NCBI GenBank assembly: GCA_030611265.1
Contig: JAUWQD010000002.1
Location: 82,621-146,620 of the forward strand
DNA length: 64,000 nucleotides
DNA from: Methanosarcinaceae archaeon
GTDB lineage: Archaea > Halobacteriota > Methanosarcinia > Methanosarcinales > Methanosarcinaceae
Direction: 5' to 3'
Shown piece after piece: positions 38,745 through 48,545 of the stretch. Positions within the stretch are counted from its first letter, which is position 1, and each line of letters opens with the position of its first letter. The notes under the pieces are model-generated. The model searched no databases, was not told the DNA's origin, and saw nothing but the letters and a program-made list of their open reading frames with translations. The translations under genes were made by a program, and so were the position numbers.

Positions 38745-38983
38745 TTTGATCACCTTACACATATATGACTTAAGTCTTAAGACTAAAATTAACATTAAGA
38801 TCCATTAGTTAAGAACAATAACAAGTTACTCATCAAATAATATTAATGTGCCGATGTCGTAATATTTATGAAAAGGCACATACTATCCCTTTAACTGAAT
38901 ATTAGTAATCGACAATTTCAGTAATTCGCTGAAAATAGCTCACTAAATTACTCATCTAATACACCCCACCACATTCCCCTCTC

Positions 38984-40468
38984 TCACGCTTTTCCCACAG
39001 TGACCCAAAATACACATCCAACTCCAGCAGGATTATCCTCAACACCGACACTTCCATCGTGCAGTTCAATTATCCGTTTTACAATTGCAAGACCAAGACC
39101 CGTACCTTTCACAGAACCTTTGCCCACACGTTTAAACCTCTCAAAGAGTAATGGTTTATCCTCATCCGATATTCCACCTCCAAAGTCAGTTACAGTCACC
39201 TTCCAATTGTCATCTGCGTCGATCATATCTATAATGATCTTGCCTTCCTGTGGACCATATTTTATTGCATTGGACAACAGGTTCGCAAACACCTCTTCGA
39301 TCGCAGTATTCACATTTGCCGGATATGTCCCTTTGGCCTTAAACTCAAGTGTGATCTGTTTATCTTTAATTTGCGGTCTGAAGTTCTCTACAACTTCTTT
39401 GAATATGACTGCAATATCCATTTTTTCAAACTCAAGTTCCTCGATAGACCCCAATTTTGCGAACTTGGCTGCTGTTTCGATCATACTGATGAGTCTTTCA
39501 GTGTTATCCATAATTTTCTGCAAGGCTTGAATTTTTTTCTCGTTATCTTCCATATTAAGCAATACTTCAGTATATCCCTTGACAATCCCTGCAGGATTTA
39601 GGACATCGTGTCTCATAATGTCAATAAAAAGTTCTTTGAGTTCATTAGAATCCTTCAAATCCTCTGTATATTGTTTTAGTATTTCCTCTGTCCGCTTGCG
39701 TTCAGTAATATCACGTGCAATACTAAGTATCGTAGGCTCTCCAGCATATTCGATCATTCGACTGCTAAGTTCGATAGGAACCGTTGAACCGTCTTTTCGT
39801 ACCAGAGCAGTCTCGAATATACCATGTCCATTATCATGTATTTTCCTGATCCGATCTGGAACCACCTTTGAATATTCAGGTGAATTAAGATCAATTGGCG
39901 AGATCTTCAACAGTTCATCCCTGGTATAGCCAAGTTGATCGCAAGCTATCTGGTTCACTTCTATGAAATGACCTTCCATATCATGCATTAGGATCGCATC
40001 ACCGGCATTATTGAATAAAGTCTTAAACATTTTTTCAGATTTTTGCAATGCTATCTTTTCCTGCATTATGTGCGTAATATCGTGAAACGATTCGATCACT
40101 TGCACAACATTTCCACTTTCATCCAGAACAGGAGTGGCAACTACATCAATGATACTTTCATTATTTTTGTCATCAAAATGAACGTGCACGACTCTTACCG
40201 TTGATCTGGTAGCAATCACTTTTTTAAGTGGACATGGATCATCAGAGGAATTGCAGGGAGTATCCTTACGATGTGTAGCTTGATGGCATGTCATTGATCC
40301 AGTGATAAGGTCAACTCCCTTTACTTGATCAGACATTGCCTTATTAGCCAGCAACAACTTGTAATTACTGGGGTCGATCACTATAATTGGATCACCAATA
40401 CTATCTATTACGTTTTGTGCGAAATCCTTTGGAATGCGCACACTTTCATTATCATTAATTTCATTCAT
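38984..40468 (-). CDS. PAS-PAS sensor histidine kinase
   Basis: 494 residues, no membrane segment, so cytosolic. PAS1 (about 15-135) carries a Cys/His cluster, C61-H62...H66...PC72...PC79P, a pattern known in PAS domains that may bind a metal or haem or sense redox. PAS2 is about 145-258 (FNNAGDAILMHDMEGHF). The dimerisation box has phospho-acceptor H287 (FIDIMRHDVLNP); ATPase boxes are EVFANLLSNAIKYG (N), TDFGGGISD (G1) and GTGLGLAIVKRI (G2). No response regulator is adjacent, as is common in methanogens. Confidence 0.92.
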   Translation of the reverse strand: MNEINDNESVRIPKDFAQNVIDSIGDPIIVIDPSNYKLLLANKAMSDQVKGVDLITGSMTCHQATHRKDTPCNSSDDPCPLKKVIATRSTVRVVHVHFDDKNNESIIDVVATPVLDESGNVVQVIESFHDITHIMQEKIALQKSEKMFKTLFNNAGDAILMHDMEGHFIEVNQIACDQLGYTRDELLKISPIDLNSPEYSKVVPDRIRKIHDNGHGIFETALVRKDGSTVPIELSSRMIEYAGEPTILSIARDITERKRTEEILKQYTEDLKDSNELKELFIDIMRHDVLNPAGIVKGYTEVLLNMEDNEKKIQALQKIMDNTERLISMIETAAKFAKLGSIEELEFEKMDIAVIFKEVVENFRPQIKDKQITLEFKAKGTYPANVNTAIEEVFANLLSNAIKYGPQEGKIIIDMIDADDNWKVTVTDFGGGISDEDKPLLFERFKRVGKGSVKGTGLGLAIVKRIIELHDGSVGVEDNPAGVGCVFWVTVGKA

Positions 40469-40739
40469 TAGTTAAACACCCACATATCAACCAAAGACAA
40501 TAATACAAATTATGTTGAATATCTATTTTGATTTTATCAAATTAATATTTAATCCTTTGAAACAACCTGTTTTCACACAAAAAATAGTCAACATCATACA
40601 TTAAGTGAATTGTAAATGACATTTGTAGGGCAACAGCTAATAAGAAAAGGTCAAGTAAGATCGCTAATAATTCTCTTCTTTAGTGATCTTATGAATCTGT
40701 AATCAACTTCAATAATGCAAAATGAGATATAAGGAACAC

Positions 40740-41402
40740 ATGACAACGATTGGAGTAATCACACGCGGAAAATATGGCGGGCGACTCATCGAGACCATCC
40801 TGTCACAAACAGATTTCAAGGTTGTATCAGCTGAGCTTCCCGCAAACCTCCCCGAATTCATAGAAGACCCCACTCTTTTCCTTGAAAAACTGAACATTGA
40901 CAACGACGTGTTCAATGCAAACACCATCATCACTTACTCAATGCACCCGGACCTCACTCCGGAGATTGCAAAACTTGCAGGAAAAAGCGGCGTACGTGCC
41001 CTCATTGTACCCGGCGGGGCATCGCGTGCACCAGTTGGCGAACTTGAGGAAATCTCAAAGCAATACGGCATGTCCATCGAAGTGGATGACATCTGCTGCA
41101 CGCTCAAACCAAATCCAGCCGCCCCAGAATTTACATCAAAGTTTGGAAGTCCGGTTCTTGATATCAAAACACGTGACGGGAAAATCGTTAATGTGAACGT
41201 GATTCGCGGCGCACCTTGCGGCAGTACATGGAAAATGGCAGAAAAACTGATAGGAATGCCGGTCAGTGATGCTCCCGCACGTGCAGGGCTGTTGATACAG
41301 CAATATCCATGCCGCGCCGTGAGGGGTAATACGGGGGGAATCCATGAATCTGCACAAATTCACAAAAAGGAAGTTGAGCGAGCACTTATTAGTGAAAAAT
41401 AA
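40740..41402 (+). CDS. DUF166 family protein
   Basis: 220 residues from ATG 40740 (AAGGA 6 nt before; ATG 40722 lies in front of that site). MTTIGVITRGKYGGRLIETI, ALIVPGGASRAPVGEL, DDICCTLKP, IRGAPCGSTWKMAEKL and IHESAQIHKKEVE match the archaeal DUF166 family, sometimes annotated as thymidylate synthase-like; true activity uncertain. Many conserved Cys. The nearby thymidylate kinase is suggestive but not in the same unit. Confidence 0.8.
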   Translation: MTTIGVITRGKYGGRLIETILSQTDFKVVSAELPANLPEFIEDPTLFLEKLNIDNDVFNANTIITYSMHPDLTPEIAKLAGKSGVRALIVPGGASRAPVGELEEISKQYGMSIEVDDICCTLKPNPAAPEFTSKFGSPVLDIKTRDGKIVNVNVIRGAPCGSTWKMAEKLIGMPVSDAPARAGLLIQQYPCRAVRGNTGGIHESAQIHKKEVERALISEK

Positions 41403-41416
41403 GCGCAAACATGTGG

Positions 41417-41899
41417 TTATGCAATGACATCTGCAATTGATTGCCATTCAATGATTCTTTTTTCTGAGTTTTTTCTGTTCGCACCGCTTGAAGATGGCAG
41501 TACTTTTGTCTCAATCCCATGTTTTCTGATTTTATCTTCAAATCCCCCTGCTTTCTTGCCATTGAAACAGACAAGTCGAAGATTTGGGGCAACATTCTTG
41601 AGATTTGAAAAGTTGTTGAACACCCCGTTCCTGATATTTGAGTCCATGCTGCCATTCCTTTCAACTTCTAAATAGACATCCCAAAGCCCAATCCTGTGTT
41701 CCTGAAGTTTTTGGATCTTTGCCTCATAATCAAGTGCGGCGATATTTTCGCCAATGACCTCATTTATGAGTTTCCAAAAATCATTTCCGGGATTACTATA
41801 GTACTGCTGCTTGTCTATGGACTCATCACTTGGCAGTGAACCAAGAATAAGGACCTGGGTATTACTATCAATTATCGAAGTTAGTCCTTTCTTTAACAT
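41417..41899 (-). CDS. Uracil-DNA-glycosylase-superfamily protein (hypoxanthine/deoxyinosine type)
   Basis: 160 residues from ATG 41899 (MLKKGLTSIIDSNTQVLILG). SLPSDESIDKQQYYSNPGNDFW is the glycosylase motif with GNDFW packing the base, and VLPSSSGANR the second conserved loop. Such proteins remove deaminated purines from DNA. The start at residue 23 of the longer frame fits the usual family length; the upstream TTG/ATG are alternatives. Confidence 0.85.
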   Translation of the reverse strand: MLKKGLTSIIDSNTQVLILGSLPSDESIDKQQYYSNPGNDFWKLINEVIGENIAALDYEAKIQKLQEHRIGLWDVYLEVERNGSMDSNIRNGVFNNFSNLKNVAPNLRLVCFNGKKAGGFEDKIRKHGIETKVLPSSSGANRKNSEKRIIEWQSIADVIA

Positions 41900-42209
41900 A
41901 GTATGGAATTTACAATTTATCTTACTTATAATCAATGTATTTTGCATCAATTTTTCAAAGTTCAATTAGAGATTAAACTTAGTATGGTGCAACAACACGC
42001 CGCAGGCGGCACAGCCCTGCACCAATGATCAAAGACACATGCATTTAATCCATACATCTCTCATAACACGAATTTCCAGTACACGATAACGGCATACGAA
42101 ATGGTGCATGAAACGATATGCTAAACGGTGCGCAAAGCATCATTCTAATGATGGTGGGAACGTGCGCGCTTCGCGCGGTGGTCACATCGGTATTTTGGAT
42201 TATTTTGTA
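41900..42209. other. Gene-free stretch with repeat relics
   Basis: No credible gene. cgccgcaggcggcacagccc (41998-42017), followed by gcaccaatgatc, repeats the element at 16184-16216. Around 42100-42185 are several near-repeats (acgaaatggtgca, acgatatgctaa, acggtgcgcaaa) and a GC hairpin gcgcgcttcgcgcg (42165-42178), probably a decayed dispersed element. Confidence 0.45.
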
Positions 42210-43925
42210 TCACTTATGTGCAAAATACGCAACAATTTCATGCTCTACCGAATCTATTCTGCAAAAACCAAATCTTTCGAACTGTACCAGATTGTCAAGT
42301 TCATTTGCGATCTGCTTCTCGCCAATTCCATTGAACTCGCCATGGGGTGCCAGAACTTTCACGGGTGCGCCGTCGATTGGTGCCCAGTGGATGATTCGGA
42401 TGCGTTTTTCTCCTTTTTTGACTGCTTCCATTGAATCGCCGGTGTACTTCGCCTGAAGTGGAGCAACTGACGTTATCTCAATGTTGTACAGGTCTTTTAG
42501 GCGGAGTTTATCGCCTACTTCGAGGTTTTCCGTGTCGTCCTTGCACAAGAACACTTTTGTACCAACCTCGATCTCTCGTTGTCCTCTATCTTCTGTTGGG
42601 TGAAGTGGCGGTTTTGCAGTTAGCGGCTTTGCATCCTGAATCTCGACTTCTACCGGATTCCAGACAAAGAAATACCTGTTTGCGGTTGAGTCAACCATTT
42701 TTCGGTTCTCTGCATACAGGGTGTCAAGACTGATGCTCACATCGGTCTCGCCGACCCCCATTTCTACCATGAACTTGCGTATGGCTTCGGGTTTGATACC
42801 CCTTCGCCTCATCGCGCGCAGTGTTGGAAGGCGGGGGTCATCCCAACCTGAATATTCTCCTTCCTCGATCGCGTGGCGAAGTCCGCTTGTGCTGAACTTA
42901 CCGAACTCGTGTATCTTAATGCGTCCCCAGTGTGTGGTCTTTGGATAATCCCAGCCAAGATATCTGTAGATATAACCCTGCCGCGTCTCGCTGTCCATCA
43001 AGTCCTTGCCCCTGATAATATGAGTCATACCGAGTTCGTGGTCTTCTATGGCACCCTCAAAATCAAGAAGTGGCCAGACTACGTACTTGTCACCAACTTC
43101 CGGGCGGGGGTGCGGTACTTTTACTATCCTGAAAGCACCGAAATCACGGATTGCCGGATCCTTGTGCTTGATATCGGTTTTTATACGAAGAACAGCAACC
43201 TTTTCCTCATATTCACCGGCAACCATCTTTTTCCAGTGGCTTAGGTTGATCTCAACGCTCTCGTTCCTGTGCGGGCATGGCTCTTTTGCATCCTTGTATT
43301 TCTTGAACTCACCACCTTCGCAGAAACAGACATACGCCTGCTCCATCTCGATCAGTTTTTCCGCATAATCATAATACATCCGCATCCTATCAGATGCGAT
43401 TACTACTTTATCGGGTGCGGCACCAAGCCATGTGCAGTCCTCGATGTACCAGTCATACGCCTCAAGCATGGGGCGTTTGGTCTGCGGGTCGGTGTCGTCA
43501 AAACGTATGATGAATGTACCGTCGTATTTTTTGACGTATTCGGAATTGACCACAATGCCCCTTGCACTGCCAAGTGTAGGGGGACCGTTCGGGTTTGGTG
43601 CAAAGCGCATGACCACTTTTTCGCCTTCAGCAACATCGAGTGGCTTCAATCCTTTTTCCGGCTCCTTTTTGACACTCAACTCCTCGATCAGTTCCGGCGC
43701 GATTGTTTCAAGTCTCACCCGCCATGAATCTACATTCCCTTTTGCGACTTTGCCGAGTATCTTAGCGATCACGGGGGTGACCTCTTTTGCCATTGGACGA
43801 AGGTGTGGACATTCCCCCATCACGCGCCCCATAACCGCCCCGATCTGTGGCGCTTTGCCGTATTTTACGGCGTTTTGCAGTGCATATTTCTCAATCGTTT
43901 TTGTATCATCTTCAGTTAATGTCAT
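42210..43925 (-). CDS. gltX: Glutamyl-tRNA synthetase (archaeal, GlxRS-type)
   Basis: 571 residues, class I. Charges tRNA-Glu and, in archaea lacking GlnRS, also tRNA-Gln for later amidation. FAPNPNGPPTLGSARGIVVN is the HIGH-region equivalent in Methanosarcinaceae (the second His is replaced), then FIIRFDDTDPQTKRPMLEAY, and KFSTSGLRH near the KMSKS position. The archaeal-type N-terminal extension and C-terminal beta-barrels are present. Complete. Confidence 0.95.
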   Translation of the reverse strand: MTLTEDDTKTIEKYALQNAVKYGKAPQIGAVMGRVMGECPHLRPMAKEVTPVIAKILGKVAKGNVDSWRVRLETIAPELIEELSVKKEPEKGLKPLDVAEGEKVVMRFAPNPNGPPTLGSARGIVVNSEYVKKYDGTFIIRFDDTDPQTKRPMLEAYDWYIEDCTWLGAAPDKVVIASDRMRMYYDYAEKLIEMEQAYVCFCEGGEFKKYKDAKEPCPHRNESVEINLSHWKKMVAGEYEEKVAVLRIKTDIKHKDPAIRDFGAFRIVKVPHPRPEVGDKYVVWPLLDFEGAIEDHELGMTHIIRGKDLMDSETRQGYIYRYLGWDYPKTTHWGRIKIHEFGKFSTSGLRHAIEEGEYSGWDDPRLPTLRAMRRRGIKPEAIRKFMVEMGVGETDVSISLDTLYAENRKMVDSTANRYFFVWNPVEVEIQDAKPLTAKPPLHPTEDRGQREIEVGTKVFLCKDDTENLEVGDKLRLKDLYNIEITSVAPLQAKYTGDSMEAVKKGEKRIRIIHWAPIDGAPVKVLAPHGEFNGIGEKQIANELDNLVQFERFGFCRIDSVEHEIVAYFAHK

Positions 43926-44037
43926 CGGTATTCTCCATGAGTATAATTGTAATTGTAATTCTAATTGTAATTGTATGTAATGTTTAAATCATAATGCTAA
44001 AATCATAATGTAAAAAGTAATGTTGGATAAAATGGTT

Positions 44038-44337
44038 TCAGATGGACTTTCCAATCTCACGTATATGTTCTGTTTTGCGAACTATGTTCTTTAGTTCATC
44101 ATTAAAATTAGATATAAACTCTTCCACCTGCTCACCGGCGACCGCACCACTTGCGGAAGGTTTGATCAGTTGCTCAAGTTCAAGTACGCGAAGTGAGTAT
44201 CTTACTTTGTGGGTGGGCATGTCGGTCTCTTCTGCGAGTTTCAAGATGCCTATCGGGCCGCTTTCTATGACTTTTTTCAATACAACAAGGTGTCGTTGTG
44301 TAAGTTCAAGTTCCTTGTTGATCTGGTCAAACAGCAT
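44038..44337 (-). CDS. Small winged-helix transcriptional regulator
   Basis: 99 residues: LTQRHLVVLKKVIESGPIGI, LKLAEETDMPTHKVRYSLRV, LELEQLIKPSASGAV is a clear helix-turn-helix with wing, followed by a C-terminal helix (VEEFISNFNDELKNIVRKTE) for dimerisation. Its start overlaps the stop of the FAH-family gene (TAATG), so they are co-translated. Target unknown. Confidence 0.85.
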   Translation of the reverse strand: MLFDQINKELELTQRHLVVLKKVIESGPIGILKLAEETDMPTHKVRYSLRVLELEQLIKPSASGAVAGEQVEEFISNFNDELKNIVRKTEHIREIGKSI

Positions 44338-45071
44338 TATACAACCTCGTTCCTCAAAATTCCTATTCCCTCGATCTCAACCTCGACAATATCCCCTCGC
44401 TGCAGTTCACCAACACCTGCCGGTGTGCCTGTTGCGATGATGTCCCCAAGTTCAAGCGTCATGATGGCTGATATGAACTCAATGAGGGTTGGTATGTCGA
44501 ATATCAGGTTGGATGTATTGGAATCCTGCCGCAGTTCCCCGTTGATGCGGCTCTTGATGGGTGCATTTTCAGGGTCGAACTCCTCAGGTGAAGCAATGTA
44601 TGGGCCAAACGGCGCAAAAGTGTCAAAACTTTTGGCACGCGTCCACTGTCCGTCCTGTCGCTGGAAGTCGCGTGCAGTGACGTCATTGAAACATGTGTAA
44701 CCTGCAATAACATCATTTGCACGGTCGGCAGTGATGTTGCGGCATCTTTTACCAATTACCACTGCAAGTTCCGCTTCGTAATCGACCTGATGGCTTGTTT
44801 TTGGATAAATGATCTTGTCACCGTGACCAATTACGGCAGAAGGCGGTTTCATGAATATGAGTGGCTCATCCGGGGTCTCCATATTCAACTCTTTCGCATG
44901 GTCGTGATAATTAAGCCCTACACATATTATTTTGGATGGTTTTGTCGGCGGGAGCACTTCCAATTCAGATAGTTCGAATGCTTTGCCTTCACAGTCACCT
45001 TTGGCTGTGATGCGGGTGCCACTTACTTCGCCATAGAATGTGTCGTCACAGTGTTTGAATCGCCCGATCAT
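44337..45071 (-). CDS. Fumarylacetoacetate hydrolase (FAH) family protein
   Basis: 244 residues from ATG 45071. KIICVGLNYHDHAKELN, PLIFMKPPSAVIGHGDKIIY, VDYEAELAVVIGK (metal-binding Glu residues) and GDIIATGTPAGVG are all present, so a magnesium-dependent C-C hydrolase or 2-hydroxyhepta-2,4-diene-dioate isomerase-like enzyme is expected. Substrate unknown. In a two-gene operon with the winged-helix regulator. Confidence 0.88.
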   Translation of the reverse strand: MIGRFKHCDDTFYGEVSGTRITAKGDCEGKAFELSELEVLPPTKPSKIICVGLNYHDHAKELNMETPDEPLIFMKPPSAVIGHGDKIIYPKTSHQVDYEAELAVVIGKRCRNITADRANDVIAGYTCFNDVTARDFQRQDGQWTRAKSFDTFAPFGPYIASPEEFDPENAPIKSRINGELRQDSNTSNLIFDIPTLIEFISAIMTLELGDIIATGTPAGVGELQRGDIVEVEIEGIGILRNEVV

Positions 45072-45437
45072 ATTTATCACATTTTGTTATGCATTATCCA
45101 AATTTTCAAGATATCGCTTTCTTCTCATGAAGCCATCTTCTCCAAATAGCTAAACGTTTTCTTTGCTTTCATTGTAGATAAATAACTCCCATTTTAATTA
45201 TTTGTTTAACTCACACGCAATGGAAAAATATCAATATTTTCAGACTATGCAAATGTATAAGTATTAACGACAAAATAAATGTGATATTAAGAAGACATCA
45301 CTAGTGTATGGATGGCTAACATCATTTGATTGGAGTGATCAAAGCGTTTTCCCATCCAGCCATCCGGTGAAATGGGAATTATGAGGGGTGCTATTTTGTG
45401 TTGAATACTTTACAGCGAAAAATCGTGGGGATATGTA
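45072..45437 (+). promoter_or_regulatory. Region upstream of the 45438 kinase
   Basis: 366 bp without a gene. A TATA-like aaaatatcaatattttcag is at 45225-45243. ggatggct (45310-45317) and agccatcc (45358-45365) can pair around a 40-nt loop in the expected leader. Confidence 0.4.
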
Positions 45438-47123
45438 ATGAATGATGAATTAGAATCCATGAAAAAATTGGCTAAAATTTACAAGAACAGTTCTATAGTT
45501 GCTTTTTTGTGGGGAGGGGGAGATGAATGGCCTGTGGATTTCGTAACAGAGAACGTCATACAGTTTGGTTACACCCCTGAGGATTTCACATCAGGGCGTC
45601 TTAATTATGCCGATATCGTACATCCAGATGATCTAGATAGGCTTCGCTCCGAGGTTTTGGAATTTACTAAAGTGGGCACAACTCTTACTCACGAGTATAA
45701 GATCCTGACCAAATCCGGGGAAGCACGCTGGGTAACTGAACAATCTTATATTGGATGTGATGAAAGAGGTGTGACAAATTATTATCAGGGCATCATTATT
45801 GACATCACTGATCTCAAAAGATCAGAAGAAGCATTGCAACTCGACGAGTTACGTCTCGAAGCACTTTTGAAACTTAACCAAATGAGCGGAGTTTCATTAC
45901 AGGAGATTACGAATTTTGTCCGCGAAGAAGCAGTCCGGCTTACTAAAAGTAAAATAGGTTATCTCGCATTCGTGAACGAGGAGGAAAACATCCTCACACT
46001 CCATTCCTGGTCAAAAAGTGCAATGAAACAGTGTACAATTGCGAAGAAACCCATTGTCTATCATCTGGAGACTACAGGACTGTGGGGGGAAGCAGTTCGT
46101 CAAAGAAAACCCATCATTATCAATGATTACTCCACTCCCAGTCCCTTCAAGAAAGGATATCCAAAAGACCACATAAAGATAAAACGCCATATGAATGCAC
46201 CTATATTTGATGGTGAAAAGATTGTAGTTGTGGCAGGAGTAGGGAATAAGAAGGATGAATATAATGAATCAGATGTTCGCCAGCTGACATTGCTTATGCA
46301 GGGGATGTGGAAGCTTATCCAGCAAAAGCGGACTGAGGATGAAGTTAAAAATTATGCAGATGAACTGTCAAATGCAAATAAAGAACTTAAACAGAATTCT
46401 GAAAAACTTTCAATGGCTAATGAGGAACTAAAATCGCTCGATAAGATGAAAAATGAGTTTCTCTCAAACATAAGCCATGAACTCAAAACGCCTCTTGTTT
46501 CCATAATAGGTTACACTAAACTTATTGATGGTGAGAGTATGGGTACAGTTACTGATAATCAGAAAAAAGCATTGAGTACGGTTATCCGAAATTCTGAAAG
46601 ACTCAGACACCTGATCGAATCACTATTATACATGAGTAAGGCACAGTACGGGAATGTTGAATACACATTTGACCTGGTCAATACTTCAGAAATTATAGGG
46701 AATGCAATTGTGGACCTTAAACTGTTGGCCGACAATAAGGGTCTGACCATCGAAAAACAGGTGCCTGACGATCTACCTTTGATCAATGGGGATAAAGACA
46801 AATTAACGAATATGTTAACCAACCTTATCGACAATGCAATAAAATTCACCAACTCAGGTGGTAAGATAACCTTGACTGCGAGTGAGGAAGATAGCAATTT
46901 GCATATAACTGTAAATGACACCGGGATCGGCATTGCAAAAGAGTTCAGACCGTATATGTTTAAGAAGTTTTATCAGGTCGATCCTTCAACTACACGTAGG
47001 TATGGTGGAACCGGTCTAGGACTCTATATATCCAAACACATTGTTGAGGTGCACAATGGTAAAATATGGATCGAGAGTGAGGAAGATGTTGGGACAACAG
47101 TTCATGTGAGCATACCCATATAA
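45438..47123 (+). CDS. PAS-GAF sensor histidine kinase
   Basis: 561 residues, cytosolic. PAS about 10-130 (SSIVAFLWGGGDEWPVDFVT, ITDLKRSEEAL), GAF about 140-305 (TGLWGEAVRQRKPIIINDY, VVVAGVGNKKDEYNES), coiled coil about 310-340, HisKA with phospho-acceptor H347 (FLSNISHELKTPL), HATPase with NLIDNAIKF (N box), VNDTGIGI (G1) and GGTGLGLYISKHIV (G2). Its PAS and GAF are close to the second PAS and first GAF of the kinase-less protein at 1867, so the two may share a ligand or form a pathway. Confidence 0.93.
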   Translation: MNDELESMKKLAKIYKNSSIVAFLWGGGDEWPVDFVTENVIQFGYTPEDFTSGRLNYADIVHPDDLDRLRSEVLEFTKVGTTLTHEYKILTKSGEARWVTEQSYIGCDERGVTNYYQGIIIDITDLKRSEEALQLDELRLEALLKLNQMSGVSLQEITNFVREEAVRLTKSKIGYLAFVNEEENILTLHSWSKSAMKQCTIAKKPIVYHLETTGLWGEAVRQRKPIIINDYSTPSPFKKGYPKDHIKIKRHMNAPIFDGEKIVVVAGVGNKKDEYNESDVRQLTLLMQGMWKLIQQKRTEDEVKNYADELSNANKELKQNSEKLSMANEELKSLDKMKNEFLSNISHELKTPLVSIIGYTKLIDGESMGTVTDNQKKALSTVIRNSERLRHLIESLLYMSKAQYGNVEYTFDLVNTSEIIGNAIVDLKLLADNKGLTIEKQVPDDLPLINGDKDKLTNMLTNLIDNAIKFTNSGGKITLTASEEDSNLHITVNDTGIGIAKEFRPYMFKKFYQVDPSTTRRYGGTGLGLYISKHIVEVHNGKIWIESEEDVGTTVHVSIPI

Positions 47124-47248
47124 TGGTATATTTGTAGTAATAATGAAATAATAGAACAATTAGTATTCAAAAATAATGTAACCAATACATTGTCAAATAA
47201 TTGCATTAATTTTCAATAACAGAATGGCAGTAGAAGGTGGGGAGTATT

Positions 47249-47923
47249 ATGAAACCGATCAGACTCGCAATTTTATGTCTGTGCTTATTGGTATTGATTG
47301 TTGTTTCCGGATGTCTGTCAGCACCACAAAGATCCGCAGTTGATGGCAATGAGACCAGTAATGAGGTTGAGGCCACAGTATACAATGGCATCGAACTGAC
47401 ACCTATCGACAAACAGGGCAATAATGCCATAAAAGGCACTCAATATGTTGATCGGAACACCTACAGGCTGCAAATTGATGGTTTGGTGGAAAACCCGACA
47501 GAACTGACCTATGACCAGATACTTGAGTATCCTTCAACCTCAAAGGTGGTTGATATGAATTGTGTTGAAGGCTGGGGTTTTATTGCAAAATGGACGGGAG
47601 TCCTCGTTGAAACGCTGTTCAATGATGTGGTAGTCAAAGAGAATGCCACTACTGTGATATTCTATTGTGCTGACGGTTATTCCACATCTCACGACTTGAA
47701 TTACCTGCTTGACAATGATATTATGCTGGCATACAGGATCAATGACGTTACCCTACCTCCTGATAGGGGATTCCCCCTGCAACTGGTGGCTGAGGACAAA
47801 TATGGGTACAAATGGGCTAAATGGATCACCGGTATTGAACTTACGGATGCTGAGTACAGTGGATACTGGGAGAGCAGGGGGTACAGTAATAGGGCTGATT
47901 TTTGGGGACCTGCTTTTGAATAG
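47249..47923 (+). CDS. Lipoprotein with oxidoreductase molybdopterin-binding (sulfite-oxidase-like) domain
   Basis: 224 residues from ATG 47249 (GGTGGGGAG upstream). Signal peptide with lipobox VVSGC, then a single YedY/SUOX-like domain: YRLQIDGLVENPTELTYDQI, VVDMNCVEGWGFIAKWTGV (the Cys would ligate Mo), GYSTSHDLNYLLDND, LAYRINDVTLPPDRGFPLQL, and KWITGIELTD. Probably a surface redox enzyme. The stop is TAG with in-frame TGA four codons later. A broken copy of its 3' third lies at 48349-48545. Confidence 0.85.
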   Translation: MKPIRLAILCLCLLVLIVVSGCLSAPQRSAVDGNETSNEVEATVYNGIELTPIDKQGNNAIKGTQYVDRNTYRLQIDGLVENPTELTYDQILEYPSTSKVVDMNCVEGWGFIAKWTGVLVETLFNDVVVKENATTVIFYCADGYSTSHDLNYLLDNDIMLAYRINDVTLPPDRGFPLQLVAEDKYGYKWAKWITGIELTDAEYSGYWESRGYSNRADFWGPAFE

Positions 47924-47971
47924 AAAGAGGTAAAATGATGGCAGAAATTAATCTAATAGGACATCCGGCAT

Positions 47972-48094
47972 TTATTTCTTAAAATCGTCTTTACGTTTGC
48001 GTATCTCATCCCATACATCAAATTTATCAGGTCTATTTTCAAGTTCATATTTTCTGTTTAACATCATCAGTTTAAACAGTTCTGTCTCAAACAT
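47972..48094 (-). CDS. 40-aa small protein
   Basis: ATG 48094 with GGAGT about 8 nt upstream; encodes MFETELFKLMMLNRKYELEN and RPDKFDVWDEIRKRKDDFKK, a highly charged helical peptide. No family recognised. It stands alone between the molybdopterin lipoprotein and its pseudogene. Confidence 0.5.
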   Translation of the reverse strand: MFETELFKLMMLNRKYELENRPDKFDVWDEIRKRKDDFKK

Positions 48095-48260
48095 ATGGGT
48101 ACTCCTATTCATTATGCTGAATGTGACAAAATCGAACTTTTCTTTCGATCAAAGGATATGTCATCGAATAAAAAACTTATACTATTGTTTCCTTATATAT
48201 CGTTAAGAAACAAAGTTCCTGAATACTTTTTCTAATGATAGATATTATGAGAACTATAGT

Positions 48261-48288
48261 CTTTTTGGTAATCTCGATTACCAAAAAG
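48261..48288. promoter_or_regulatory. Perfect 13-bp palindrome with TTTGGTAA-N6-TTACCAAA core
   Basis: ctttttggtaatc and gattaccaaaaag are perfect inverted repeats with a 2-nt centre. The core is the same operator motif that occurs three times before the ATPase gene at 50751-50835. No ATPase gene follows here, so this may be the relic operator of a lost gene or control the 40-aa ORF at 47972-48094. Confidence 0.75.
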
Positions 48289-48348
48289 TAACAATGCCAA
48301 TATTTTTTAGACATTTCCCCTAATGGAATTGCATCAAATACCGTCATG

Positions 48349-48545
48349 CCGGCATACAGGATCAATGACGTGACCCTGCCCCCGGACAGGGGATTCCCCT
48401 TCAACCGGTGGCTGAGGGCAAATATGGCTACAAATGGGCGAAATGGATCACCAGTATTGAACTTACGGATGCTGAGTACAGTGGATACTGGGAGAGCAGG
48501 GGGTACAGTAATAAAGGTGATTATGGAGGGGCGGCTTTTGAATAG
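48349..48545 (+). pseudogene. 3' fragment of the molybdopterin lipoprotein gene
   Basis: Repeats 47726-47923 closely (GGCATACAGGATCAATGACG and following to TTTTGAATAG) but has lost a base in the ggattcccctt run, which shifts the frame, and lacks the first two thirds of the gene. It is a decayed tandem duplicate. Confidence 0.85.

Noticed and set aside
42431..43980. Several plus-strand frames opposite gltX
   Set aside because: Antisense to a complete, conserved synthetase gene.
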